Shown here one piece after another: positions 45,976-54,606 of a DNA stretch of 64,000 nt. A model generated the notes under the pieces. That model was not told the origin of the DNA and searched no databases. It saw only the letters and a program-made list of their open reading frames with translations. The position numbers and the translations under genes were made by a program. Source of the stretch: Bacteroidales bacterium. Lineage in GTDB: Bacteria > Bacteroidota > Bacteroidia > Bacteroidales > UBA932. Location: positions 1-64,000 of the forward strand of contig JAFRZX010000101.1 in assembly GCA_017442315.1 (NCBI GenBank). The letters are read 5' to 3'. Within the stretch, counting starts at the first letter, position 1. Every line of letters begins with the position of its first letter.

Positions 45976-46672
45976 ACCCGATCTTGTTTAACAATTCAAC
46001 ATAATGTCCTTCTGATATGATTTCCTTTTCAAAAAGTTCTCTTGCCCTTGCACCAAAATCACCGATGATAAGTCCTTCGTTTCCTTTTTGGTACAAATCT
46101 GTGTTCAATCCTCTTAGAGTAGCCTCGTATGTAACTCGTATGGCCTGGTACTTTTCAAATAGAGGATTTGAAATAAGCTTCAATTCTTTCAGTCGGATAA
46201 GCATAGCCATATGAGAAACTCCGAAAAGGGATTCAAGATTCAAGACAGTGGTCAATGATACCTTCCCTGAAGCCAATTCATCGTCTGGAATAGCTTTCAT
46301 GACACCAGCCTGAGGCATAAGGAAGGCCCTTGCAAACATATTTGCTGCTCTTTCCGATTCATCTATTTGTCCTTCCTTGCAGAAATGAGGCTGTGGGTTT
46401 TCATCAAAAAAAAGGTGATAAAGTTCATGTGCAACTGTAAAGTGCTGACGCCCTCTTGTACTGTTACTGTTGACTAACATGAAACGATACCTATCATCTG
46501 ACGATTTCAAAGACAAGCCATAGAGACTGTCAGATAAAGGCTTATACGACGTTATCACACCAAGCAGACGTAGTACGGTCTTTACATTAATAGGTTCTGT
46601 GAGGCTGAACTGGAGGGTAGACCGCATCTTAATTGCGAAATTCTCCGCTATATCCAATGTAATCCTACTCAT
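45938..46672 (-). CDS. ImmA/IrrE-family metallopeptidase
   Basis: 244 residues. RQHFTVAHELYHLFFDEN holds the HExxH zinc motif (HELYH), with NMFARAFLMP downstream, typical of ImmA/IrrE peptidases that cleave partner XRE repressors. The XRE gene overlaps it by 8 bases at the 5' end and the PIN gene overlaps at its 3' end. Expected role: relieve repression by cutting the regulator on a stress signal. Confidence 0.9.
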   Translation of the reverse strand: MSRITLDIAENFAIKMRSTLQFSLTEPINVKTVLRLLGVITSYKPLSDSLYGLSLKSSDDRYRFMLVNSNSTRGRQHFTVAHELYHLFFDENPQPHFCKEGQIDESERAANMFARAFLMPQAGVMKAIPDDELASGKVSLTTVLNLESLFGVSHMAMLIRLKELKLISNPLFEKYQAIRVTYEATLRGLNTDLYQKGNEGLIIGDFGARARELFEKEIISEGHYVELLNKIGYGIEESGNSAGC

Positions 46673-47003
46673 TCTCCAACAATTTCATCATCTTAAGATA
46701 AGACAAGGCAATCTCCTTGAAATCTGCCACCTGTCTCATATCATCTGCACATAGGTCATCTGCTCTGAAAGCACATAGCAGCAGACTTCGTACAGAATCT
46801 TCATCATCTGCAAAGAGCAAGGATAGATCTACACCAAATAATTTTGCCACACACTCCAACACTGCAAGCGGAACCGATCTATCTCCCGACTCATAATTCG
46901 CATAAGCAGAACGATTTACGCCTAGATAATCAGCAATCTGCTTCTGGGTGTAACCACTGTTTTCTCTCAATAACTTAAGGTTATTACTAATGATGCTATC
47001 CAT
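46665..47003 (-). CDS. XRE-family transcriptional regulator
   Basis: 112 residues. LKLLRENSGYTQKQIADYLGVNRSAYANYESGDRSVPLAVLE is a complete HTH_3 DNA-binding domain; the rest is a helical tail. Probably binds the inverted repeat over its own promoter and is the substrate of the overlapping ImmA-like peptidase. Confidence 0.92.
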   Translation of the reverse strand: MDSIISNNLKLLRENSGYTQKQIADYLGVNRSAYANYESGDRSVPLAVLECVAKLFGVDLSLLFADDEDSVRSLLLCAFRADDLCADDMRQVADFKEIALSYLKMMKLLENE

Positions 47004-47019
47004 AATTTATATTTTATCC

Positions 47020-47065
47020 GTGGCAAATATATATACTATATTCGTTAAATCAAAATATTTGCCAC
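47020..47065 (-). promoter_or_regulatory. Promoter and probable operator of the XRE/ImmA/PIN cassette
   Basis: On the minus strand TTTG (47054-47051), a 19-base spacer and TATATTTG (47031-47024) form a consensus promoter. An 11-bp inverted repeat, GTGGCAAATAT (47020-47030) and ATATTTGCCAC (47055-47065), overlaps the -7 element and abuts the -33 box, a likely binding site for the XRE protein. Confidence 0.75.
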
Positions 47066-47120
47066 ACCCAAATATAGATTCCACCACATTACATGCAGGT
47101 CAACTACACAACCATACTTA

Positions 47121-48248
47121 TCAGTACTTAGTCAGCAACCAGTGCTTGAATACAGGATCCTGAAGAGTTATGCTGTCAGGAAGAATATCTATAAGTTCTT
47201 TCTTTTCAAGAGCATTCTTGATATTCTTTACGTTTGCAGAGGAACCTAATTTGTATCTATGCAGGACTTCCTGTGAAGTAAAACTGGTCTCCCCATCTGC
47301 CACAGCCTGCAGAAATCCGATCTGAGTTGGAGTAAGACTATCTATAATAAGAGAAAATACCAATCCCAACTGAGCCTCAAGTCCTTCAAATGCCGAATCA
47401 ACAATATCTGCTGTGCATTCATCAGTTGTTCTGAACCAAGCAAGCTGACTGAGCTGCTGCACATAATACGGATGATTTTCCACCCTGTCTGCAATATAGG
47501 CTGCAATATCTTCCGGAATCTGCTTTCCTGTATCGCGAAACCTGCCAACAATAAAAGGAATCCATTCTGACTTAGCGATTTTCTGCAGAAATATCATATC
47601 ACCGAACTTGTAGAAAGGATTCTTTGGGTCAGAGAACAAATCAATCATCATATTACGCTTGCTTCCATATAAGCAATATGAGACATCCGAATGTTTTTGC
47701 CAATGAGCTCTTAAAGTTCTCTGAAAATCCAAAGGATCATCATATTCCTTTATTGTCTGAAATTCGTCTATGCAAACAACTATTTTCAGGCCTTTGTCCT
47801 TTGCTATATTCTGTGGCAAATCAAGAATTTCATCGAATGTCATCTTCTTGTCCTTAAAATCAATCCCAAATGAAAATTCATATGCCCCAGCAGGATCTGA
47901 TGCTGAAAAGGATGGCGCAAATCGTGACAAGTACTTCAATGCTGATGCGACGAAGTCATTAAATGCAGAATTGGTCGCGGCAATTACAGCATTGGCAAAT
48001 TCCTGATAGAACTTAGCCTCTGACCTGCAATTGAACAAATCCACAAACACCACCACGTTGTCTTTAGATTGAGTGCAATACAACTCGGCTGATTTACAAA
48101 CGAGAGAGGATTTACCCCACCTACGTGGAGATATCAGCACGGTATTGACTATACCATTAAAATTGTTCAGTAAATGTTGGGTTTCATATTGACGATCAGT
48201 AAACTCAACATCAGATGCTATTTTTCCAAAGACAAATGGCGTTTCCAT
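47121..48248 (-). CDS. P-loop ATPase of the archaeal-ATPase type
   Basis: 375 residues. FTDRQYETQHLLNNFN is the typical N-terminus, VLISPRRWGKSSLV (about residue 37-50) is Walker A, KIVVCIDEFQTI is Walker B, and YCLYGSKRNMM is the sensor region. C-terminal winged-helix-like part (TPTQIGFLQAVADGE...). Role unknown; such ATPases spread with mobile DNA. A TATATTTG -7 element lies just upstream (48271-48264 on the minus strand). Sits between fnlC and the XRE cassette. Confidence 0.8.
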   Translation of the reverse strand: METPFVFGKIASDVEFTDRQYETQHLLNNFNGIVNTVLISPRRWGKSSLVCKSAELYCTQSKDNVVVFVDLFNCRSEAKFYQEFANAVIAATNSAFNDFVASALKYLSRFAPSFSASDPAGAYEFSFGIDFKDKKMTFDEILDLPQNIAKDKGLKIVVCIDEFQTIKEYDDPLDFQRTLRAHWQKHSDVSYCLYGSKRNMMIDLFSDPKNPFYKFGDMIFLQKIAKSEWIPFIVGRFRDTGKQIPEDIAAYIADRVENHPYYVQQLSQLAWFRTTDECTADIVDSAFEGLEAQLGLVFSLIIDSLTPTQIGFLQAVADGETSFTSQEVLHRYKLGSSANVKNIKNALEKKELIDILPDSITLQDPVFKHWLLTKY

Positions 48249-48315
48249 GATTCAGAATTTTGCCAAATATAATAAAATAATTTCAAATAAAGTTATTTCA
48301 AATCGTTTTATTAAA

Positions 48316-48340
48316 GACTTCCGATCTAGTCGGAAATGAC
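48316..48340. repeat. Palindromic element after fnlC
   Basis: GACTTCCGATCTAGTCGGAAATGAC: arms TTCCGA and TCGGAA. Intergenic, directly after the fnlC stop on the minus strand. Same family as the elements at 49.5, 50.1 and 50.7 kb. Confidence 0.65.
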
Positions 48341-48344
48341 AGGG

Positions 48345-49529
48345 CTACTCCTTCCTCCAAACCATCTTATTAACAACACCTGTATAGCTCTGAATCAACT
48401 TCACAATCTTAGTGCTGACATTCTCATCTGTGTAGTTAGGAACAGGAATACCATTATCCTGATTCTTAACCATCTCAACTGCTACGTCAACTGCCTGGAG
48501 AAGATCATGCTCATTGATACCTGCAAGGATGAAACATCCCTTGTCGAGAGCCTCTGGACGCTCTGTTGATGTGCGGATGCATACTGCTGGGAACGACTTT
48601 CCTACGCTTGTGAAGAATGAGCTTTCCTCTGGGAGGGTACCTGAGTCTGATACAACTGCAAATGCATTCATCTGAAGGCAGTTGTAGTCGTGGAATCCGA
48701 GAGGTTCCTGACGGATTACGCGCGGATCAAGTTGGAAGCCTGAAGCCTCAAGACGGTTACGCGAACGCGGATGGCAGCTGTAGAGAATAGGCATGTCATA
48801 CTTCTCAGCCATCTTGTTGATTGCTGTGAAGAGAGACAGGAAGTTCTTCTCGGTATCGATATTCTCCTCACGATGCGCTGACAGAAGGATGTACTTTCCT
48901 TTTTCAAGTCCAAGACGTGAGTGTACATCAGAATTCTCAATCTCCGCAAGATTTTCGTGAAGCACTTCTGCCATAGGAGAACCTGACACATAGGTTCTCT
49001 GAGGAGCCACACTGCTTGCGTTAAGGTAACGACGAGCATGCTCAGAGTAGCAGATGTTAACGTCTGAGATGATGTCTACGATACGACGGTTAGTCTCCTC
49101 TGGAAGACACTCGTCAAAGCAACGATTTCCTGCCTCCATGTGGAAGATAGGAATATGAAGGCGCTTTGCTCCGATAACTGAGAGACATGAGTTTGTATCA
49201 CCGAGTACCAATACTGCATCAGGCTTGATCTGAACCATCAGTTTATATGAAGCATTGATGATATTACCCATGGTTGAACCAAGATCCTCACCAACGGCAT
49301 CCATATAGACTTCGGGATCTGCAAGTTTAAGGTCACGGAAGAATACTCCATTGAGATTGTAGTCATAATTCTGACCGGTGTGAGCAAGGATACAGTCAAA
49401 ATACTTGCGACATTTGTTGATTACTGCTGCAAGGCGTATTATCTCTGGACGAGTTCCAACTATAATCAGGAGTTTAAGACGGCCATCATTTTTAAAGGCA
49501 ACGTCGCTATAGTTTGTTTTTAGTTCCAT
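48345..49529 (-). CDS. fnlC: UDP-N-acetylglucosamine 2-epimerase family enzyme, FnlC/WecB-like
   Basis: 394 residues. LLIVGTRPEIIRLAAVINKC at the N-terminus, ILAHTGQNYDYNLN, VLVLGDTNSCLSVIGAKRLHIPIFHMEAGNRCFDECLPEETNRRIVD and LLSAHREENIDTEKN are diagnostic of the non-hydrolysing 2-epimerase family. With FnlA and FnlB upstream, the last step to UDP-L-FucNAc (2-epimerisation) is the most likely role. 43 bases from fnlB, with a palindromic element between them. Confidence 0.9.
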   Translation of the reverse strand: MELKTNYSDVAFKNDGRLKLLIIVGTRPEIIRLAAVINKCRKYFDCILAHTGQNYDYNLNGVFFRDLKLADPEVYMDAVGEDLGSTMGNIINASYKLMVQIKPDAVLVLGDTNSCLSVIGAKRLHIPIFHMEAGNRCFDECLPEETNRRIVDIISDVNICYSEHARRYLNASSVAPQRTYVSGSPMAEVLHENLAEIENSDVHSRLGLEKGKYILLSAHREENIDTEKNFLSLFTAINKMAEKYDMPILYSCHPRSRNRLEASGFQLDPRVIRQEPLGFHDYNCLQMNAFAVVSDSGTLPEESSFFTSVGKSFPAVCIRTSTERPEALDKGCFILAGINEHDLLQAVDVAVEMVKNQDNGIPVPNYTDENVSTKIVKLIQSYTGVVNKMVWRKE

Positions 49530-49542
49530 TGTTTTTGTTTTA

Positions 49543-49567
49543 GATCCCCGATCTGGTCGGGGATGAC
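49543..49567. repeat. Palindromic element between fnlB and fnlC
   Basis: GATCCCCGATCTGGTCGGGGATGAC: arms ATCCCCGA and TCGGGGAT. Lies in the 43-base gap; same family as the in-frame copies in fnlB. Confidence 0.8.
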
Positions 49568-49572
49568 GTAGA

Positions 49573-50829
49573 TTACTCTACTGGTTCAAAGTATGTATCA
49601 GGTTTATTTGGGTTGAAGATTTCGTTACAGTACATTACTGTTACCAGATTCTCGGTATTTGAAAGGTTTATGATATTATGAGTGTATCCAGGAAGCATAT
49701 GTACAGCTTCAATCTTGTCACCGCTTACTTCAAAGTTGAGAACTTCGTCGGAATCGATGCGGCGCTGCTGGATGAGGGCGTGACCGCTGACTACGATGAA
49801 GAACTCCCATTTGGTGTTGTGCCAGTGCTGTCCTTTTGTTATGCCTGGCTTGCTGATGTTTATGCTCACCTGACCACAATTAAGGGTGTGGATGAGTTCG
49901 GTGAAGGAGCCTCTGTCATCTACGTTCATCTTCAGAGGGAAGGAGACCTTCTCTTTTGGGAGATAGCTCAGATATGTGCTATAGAGTTTCTTTGCAAATG
50001 AGTTTTCTGGAATTTCCGGAATCATGAGTGTCTTCGGCTGGTCTGCAAAACTGTAAATCAAATCAACGATTTCGCCCAAAGTGATCTTATGAGTTACAGG
50101 ACAATAGCAGTAGCGGCCTTTGAGATCCCAGGTCGAGCCGGCAATGACGTCATCCCCGACGTGATCGGGGATCTCAACAGGAACGACATTTAATCCATCA
50201 TAAGTGCAACGATGTTCCTTGCCAACCAATGCATTTATCATTTCATCGACGAGGTCGTCGATATAGAGAAGTTCCATCTCCACGCTCCTGTCATTCACCT
50301 GAATCGGAAGGTCATTAGCGATGTTGTTGCAGAATGTTGCAACAGCTGAGTTATAATTTGGACGACACCATTTTCCGAAAAGATTCGGGAAACGATAGAC
50401 CAATACTTTTGCACCTGTTCCTGCAGAATACTCAAACATAAGTTCCTCCCCGGCCTTCTTGCTACGTCCGTATTCACTGTTGCCGAAACGACCAGCAAGG
50501 GTAGCCTGAATGGAGCTGGAGATCATTACCGGGCAAGTGTTACCATGCTTCTTCAACGTATCTAGAAGAACTGATGCAAAGCCGAAGTTGCCCTGCATAA
50601 ATTCTTCTGGAGTCTGAGGGCGGTTTACGCCTGCAAGATTGAAGACAAAATCGCAGTCAGAACAGTACTTATCGAGTTCCTCAAGTGTAGAGTCTATGTC
50701 GTACTCATAGACAGCTTCGAGATTCCCGGTCAAGCCGGGAATGACAGCCTTGCCTTCTTTGATGTTGTCAAGCTGGGCGCATAGATTCTTGCCGACGAAG
50801 CCTTTGGCGCCTGTTACCAATATTTTCAT
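49573..50829 (-). CDS. fnlB: UDP-sugar reductase/epimerase FnlB (CapF-like) with two in-frame element insertions
   Basis: 418 residues: an N-terminal short-chain dehydrogenase domain (ILVTGAKGFVGKNL) and a C-terminal cupin (GSFTELIHTLNCGQVSINISKPGITKGQHWHNTKWEFFIVVSGHALIQQR), the two-domain layout of CapF/FnlB, which acts after FnlA in UDP-L-FucNAc synthesis. Two segments look foreign: KEGKAVIPGLTGNLEAVYEYD (near residue 30) and VEIPDHVGDDVIAGSTWDLKG (near 220). Each maps to a palindromic element in the DNA that keeps the frame. They lie in likely loops, so activity may be kept; family members are usually about 370 residues, consistent with extra sequence. Confidence 0.9.
   Translation of the reverse strand: MKILVTGAKGFVGKNLCAQLDNIKEGKAVIPGLTGNLEAVYEYDIDSTLEELDKYCSDCDFVFNLAGVNRPQTPEEFMQGNFGFASVLLDTLKKHGNTCPVMISSSIQATLAGRFGNSEYGRSKKAGEELMFEYSAGTGAKVLVYRFPNLFGKWCRPNYNSAVATFCNNIANDLPIQVNDRSVEMELLYIDDLVDEMINALVGKEHRCTYDGLNVVPVEIPDHVGDDVIAGSTWDLKGRYCYCPVTHKITLGEIVDLIYSFADQPKTLMIPEIPENSFAKKLYSTYLSYLPKEKVSFPLKMNVDDRGSFTELIHTLNCGQVSINISKPGITKGQHWHNTKWEFFIVVSGHALIQQRRIDSDEVLNFEVSGDKIEAVHMLPGYTHNIINLSNTENLVTVMYCNEIFNPNKPDTYFEPVE
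50124..50175. repeat. Two adjacent palindromic elements inside fnlB
   Basis: Two copies in tandem: one at about 50124-50149 (degenerate arms around GGTCGAGCC, ending AATGACG) and one at 50149-50175 with arms ATCCCCGA and TCGGGGAT. Together they are read in frame as the VEIPDHVGDDVIAGSTWDL part of FnlB. Confidence 0.75.
50721..50746. repeat. Palindromic element inside fnlB
   Basis: Core CCCGGTCAAGCCGGGAATGA with arms TTCCCGG and CCGGGAA. Read in frame as AVIPGLTGNLE in FnlB. Confidence 0.8.
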
Positions 50830-50866
50830 TTATCTGAATTTAGATTCCTGTTCAAGCCTGAAGTGA

Positions 50867-51916
50867 TTATTTTGCCACGTTTGCTATTCCGTTGAGTTCA
50901 TTCTGGATATACTCAAGGGCTGCGATCTTTGCCTTTGTTTCTTCTACATTCAGCAAACGGGTATTATTTGAGTTGAATTCAGTAAGAACATTGCGTTCAG
51001 TCTCGCCTTCCTTGAAATACTTATCATAGTTGAGTCCTCGGTTATCTGCAGGTACACGATAGAAATCGCCCATATCCTCAGCCTTTGCGCATTCTTCATT
51101 AGTAAGGAGGGTTTCGTACATCTTCTCCCCGTGACGGATTCCTATGACCTTGATATCCTCCTTCTTTCCACCGAAAAGTTCGCACACTGCCTCAGCCTGG
51201 GTCTGGATGGTACATGCAGGTGCTTTCTGAACCAGAATATCACCATTCTGCCCATGTTCAAAAGCAAAGAGAACAAGGTCCACCGCCTCCTCCAAGGACA
51301 TAATGAAGCGTGTCATGCTTGGTTCTGTGAGTGTTATCGGGTTACCCTTGCGGATCTGCTCTATCCAAAGAGGGATTACGGAGCCACGTGAACACATCAC
51401 GTTACCGTACCTAGTGCAGCATATCTTAGTATCGCCTGAGTAACGGGACTTTGCCACAGCTATCTTTTCCTCTATAGCCTTGGTAATTCCCATGGCATTG
51501 ATAGGATATGCAGCCTTATCAGTTGAAAGGCAGATGACAGACTTCACCTTATACTCAATAGCAGCTGTAAGGATATTGTCAGTTCCTATGACATTTGTCT
51601 TGACCGCCTCCATAGGGAAGAATTCGCAGGAAGGTACCTGCTTGAGAGCAGCTGCATGAAAGATATAATCTACTCCTGGCATTGCATTACGGCATGACTG
51701 CAGATTGCGGACATCTCCAATAAAGAATTTGATCTTTCCTGCCACATCAGGATATTTAGCCTGATACTCGTGGCGCATGTCATCCTGCTTTTTCTCGTCA
51801 CGCGAGAAAATTCTGATTTCCTTGATGTCAGTCCTGAGGAAGCGGTTCAATACCGCGTTTCCGAACGAACCTGTTCCGCCTGTAATCATCAGGACTTTGT
51901 CTTTGAAAATACTCAT
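50867..51916 (-). CDS. fnlA: UDP-GlcNAc 4,6-dehydratase/5-epimerase FnlA (CapE-like)
   Basis: 349 residues, short-chain dehydrogenase. VLMITGGTGSFGNAVLNRFL is the NAD-binding GxxGxxG; FHAAALKQVPSCEFFPMEAVKTNVIGT and LSTDKAAYPINAMGITKAIEEK (Met-x3-K in place of Tyr-x3-K) are hallmarks of the CapE/FnlA group, which starts UDP-L-FucNAc synthesis from UDP-GlcNAc. First of the fnlABC set; 24 bases after the dehydratase gene. Confidence 0.92.
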   Translation of the reverse strand: MSIFKDKVLMITGGTGSFGNAVLNRFLRTDIKEIRIFSRDEKKQDDMRHEYQAKYPDVAGKIKFFIGDVRNLQSCRNAMPGVDYIFHAAALKQVPSCEFFPMEAVKTNVIGTDNILTAAIEYKVKSVICLSTDKAAYPINAMGITKAIEEKIAVAKSRYSGDTKICCTRYGNVMCSRGSVIPLWIEQIRKGNPITLTEPSMTRFIMSLEEAVDLVLFAFEHGQNGDILVQKAPACTIQTQAEAVCELFGGKKEDIKVIGIRHGEKMYETLLTNEECAKAEDMGDFYRVPADNRGLNYDKYFKEGETERNVLTEFNSNNTRLLNVEETKAKIAALEYIQNELNGIANVAK

Positions 51917-51940
51917 ATCAATTATACTGTTTATTAATTA

Positions 51941-53857
51941 CTATTTCTTATCAAACTCTTCAAACCTTGAATTCTTACTTATAAACTCCGGGACAATCTG
52001 CTTCATGAGTTTTACCATAGCCGTGATGTCAACTTCACGCGAGAGACGTTCAAGTTCCTGAGCTGCTGCAAAGGCATCATCATAATCATATTCCCTCACT
52101 TTCGCTACACGGATGCGGCTATGATCGGTAGGAAGCGTATTTTCGTGATTGGAGAGAACCTCCTCGTAAAGCTTTTCTCCAGGACGCAGACCGCTGTAGG
52201 CAATCTTTATATCTATATCAGGCTTGAATCCCGCGAGATAAATCATTCTTCTGGCAAGATCGTCAATCTTGACAGATTCACCCATGTCGAAGACAAATAT
52301 CTGATTGCCAGTACTCATTGTAGCTGCCTCCATGACCAGACGGCATGCCTCAGGAATGGTCATGAAGAAACGAGTGATATCAGGATGAGTGACAGTCACC
52401 GGACCACCCTTGGCAATCTGTTCGCGGAACCGAGGTATAACCGAACCGTTTGAACCAAGAACATTTCCGAAACGGGTCGTTACAAATCTGGTCTTTCCTG
52501 ACTTCTTGCCCTGCTCTATGGACAAGCCCATGGACTGCACATAAATCTCGGCAAGACGTTTGGTACATCCCATGATATTGGTAGGATTTACCGCCTTGTC
52601 TGTTGAGACCATCACCATCTTTTCCACATCATATTCGATGCACTTATCTGCCACATTACGCGATCCTGCCACATTTACAAGCACTGCTTCGCAAGGATTT
52701 TCCTCCATGAGAGGAACGTGCTTATAGGCTGCTGCATGGAAGACTACATGTGGTCTGAACTTGCGGAAGGCATAATCAAGGCGAGGGAGGAGACGGACAT
52801 CACCGATTATGGGAACGAAATTAAGATCAGGGAATTTTTCCTCCAGTTCGAGCCGGAGATTATGCATCGGGGTTTCTGCATTATCATACAATATAAGTTC
52901 CTTGACGCCGAATGTAGCAAGCTGACGGCAAAGTTCGGAACCGATTGATCCGGCTGCACCAGTAACCATAATTGTCTTGCCCTGGAAATTTTCCACGATT
53001 TCCTTCATCGAAATCTCTATTTCCGGACGCATCAGAAGATCCTCTATATCGATGTTGCGCAGTGAATGACTGACTTTACCGTCAACCATCTCGTCGATAG
53101 GAGGCGCAAAAAGGAGCTTGATTCCGCACTTGATGGAATATTTTATCATCCTGTCACGTTCCGACCTTGCATCTTCTTCTGTTGCAAACAGGATTGCATC
53201 TGCGTCGACCTGGTAGATGACTTCATCAAATTCCTTTTCAGTGCTGACATAAAATGCCTTGACTTCGGATATCAGGTGAGATACGTTGCTCACACCATAC
53301 TGAAGAAAGCCTACTATATTATAATGAGGCGAATTCTGAAGTCTAGGGATAAGGGCTACAGACTTGACTCCAACTCCATAGACAAGAACATTCTGACATT
53401 TCTTCCTATGGTCCATCTTGCTCTTTACGATATCATAAGCAATCAGCAGAGCCACTCTCAGCATGAAGAATGCAACGAACGTAAGGAAAAAATCCGCCAA
53501 CATCATCATGTAAAGGGTAAGGGAAAAGCCCCTGACAACTCCATAGACAAATCCGAGAGCGAAAACCTTCAATAGTGCTACAAGCACAAATCTGGCAAAG
53601 TCCCTCAAAGTCGTGTGACGGATTATGATGCGGTAGGTCCGAAGAAGCCAGATGAAAAGAAATGAACACACAAATGATCCTGCCATCCATATGATCATGG
53701 AATTGAATGCGAGAAGATCAGTCTGCACGAACAGATTCAGCAGCAGCAACGAAACCAATGATGCTGCGAGAGACATGATCATATCGAGCAGGAAGACAAT
53801 CCGGGTGCTGAAATATCTGCCTACATACTTGTTAAGCATTTGAATAAGATTTCCCAT
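51941..53857 (-). CDS. Membrane-bound NDP-sugar 4,6-dehydratase (WbpM/FlaA1-like)
   Basis: 638 residues: four N-terminal membrane helices (within about 20-140), a CoA-binding-like domain (about 145-270), and a C-terminal dehydratase (KTIMVTGAAGSIGSELCRQLA, FHAAAYKHVPLMEENPCEAVLVNVAGS, VSTDKAVNPTNIMGCTKRLAEIY). Members convert UDP-GlcNAc to the 4-keto-6-deoxy sugar used for bacillosamine, QuiNAc or similar amino sugars; the distant DegT aminotransferase could act on its product. 12 bases from upxY. Confidence 0.9.
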   Translation of the reverse strand: MGNLIQMLNKYVGRYFSTRIVFLLDMIMSLAASLVSLLLLNLFVQTDLLAFNSMIIWMAGSFVCSFLFIWLLRTYRIIIRHTTLRDFARFVLVALLKVFALGFVYGVVRGFSLTLYMMMLADFFLTFVAFFMLRVALLIAYDIVKSKMDHRKKCQNVLVYGVGVKSVALIPRLQNSPHYNIVGFLQYGVSNVSHLISEVKAFYVSTEKEFDEVIYQVDADAILFATEEDARSERDRMIKYSIKCGIKLLFAPPIDEMVDGKVSHSLRNIDIEDLLMRPEIEISMKEIVENFQGKTIMVTGAAGSIGSELCRQLATFGVKELILYDNAETPMHNLRLELEEKFPDLNFVPIIGDVRLLPRLDYAFRKFRPHVVFHAAAYKHVPLMEENPCEAVLVNVAGSRNVADKCIEYDVEKMVMVSTDKAVNPTNIMGCTKRLAEIYVQSMGLSIEQGKKSGKTRFVTTRFGNVLGSNGSVIPRFREQIAKGGPVTVTHPDITRFFMTIPEACRLVMEAATMSTGNQIFVFDMGESVKIDDLARRMIYLAGFKPDIDIKIAYSGLRPGEKLYEEVLSNHENTLPTDHSRIRVAKVREYDYDDAFAAAQELERLSREVDITAMVKLMKQIVPEFISKNSRFEEFDKK

Positions 53858-53869
53858 ACTGAAATAGTT

Positions 53870-54418
53870 TTATTCATCGGCACAGTCTTCTTCCACTTTA
53901 AGGAAAGACGGTTCGATGTAGTTGGTTGTTACTGCAAGAAAACCGGGGAGTTCGACAAGAATGCGACGGTTCTTTCTGATACGCACTACTCTTCCCTTGA
54001 CGCCTTTGAAAGGTCCATCAGTCACTTCAACCATCTGCCCTTCACGCAACTTATCGCTGACTTCAGTCAGATATACGATGTCTTCATCATAGGAAGATGC
54101 CACTGTAATGAAATCTTCCATAGCTTTATCAGGCACAGTAAGAGGACGGTTGAGAGTACGGTCCCAGTAATAATTGGCTGGAGGGTTTTCCCCGAAGCCC
54201 TTGATGAATCCATCTATCTCCCTTCTGGACCAATACACAAAACACAGATTATTGACAGCAGGCACAAGCTTCCTTTCAGTCTTTCCGCCCATAGTCTTTC
54301 TACGCCACATCATCGGCACAAAAGTCCGGACACCTTTGTCATCCAAAAGAGCACGGACTTTCAATTCACGAGAGTACGTAGCGCGTAACGCATACCAATG
54401 AAGACTATCCTTATTCAT
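53870..54418 (-). CDS. upxY: UpxY-like NusG-family transcription antiterminator
   Basis: 182 residues from ATG 54418 (MNKDSLHWYALRATYSRELKV). The NGN domain (HWYALRATYSREL...) and a C-terminal KOW motif (REGQMVEVTDGPFKGVKGRVVRIRK) define a specialised NusG paralogue like Bacteroides UpxY, which prevents early termination in its own capsule operon. The frame stays open upstream to an ATG at 54544, crossing a run of eight Gs (54431-54424 on the coding strand); I prefer 54418 because it fits the NGN start. Here upxY is fourth in the operon, whereas in Bacteroides it is usually first. Confidence 0.88.
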   Translation of the reverse strand: MNKDSLHWYALRATYSRELKVRALLDDKGVRTFVPMMWRRKTMGGKTERKLVPAVNNLCFVYWSRREIDGFIKGFGENPPANYYWDRTLNRPLTVPDKAMEDFITVASSYDEDIVYLTEVSDKLREGQMVEVTDGPFKGVKGRVVRIRKNRRILVELPGFLAVTTNYIEPSFLKVEEDCADE

Positions 54419-54557
54419 ACCTACCCCCCCCACATGACACGACACTAGGACACCCGCAGAATTGATCTTCGGGCATCCGTCATTAGTATTCATAGGTCTG
54501 CAAACAGGTCTTGTACTGTCCAGCAACAAGGTTGTGTTTGGCATCAATTCATATATT

Positions 54558-54606
54558 TTAGATCCTCACTTCGCGGTCTGCTATTTCAGATGACAACTGT
54601 CATCGC
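54558..54606. repeat. Degenerate palindromic element and short hairpin at the cpsB-like/upxY junction
   Basis: GATCCTCACTTCGCGGTC...AGATGACA resembles a variant of the palindromic element family, followed by a short hairpin (GATGACA-AC-TGTCATC, 54589-54604) that spans the stop of the phosphatase gene. It lies in the 181-base leader before upxY and could serve as a pause or attenuation site; that is speculative. Confidence 0.45.
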
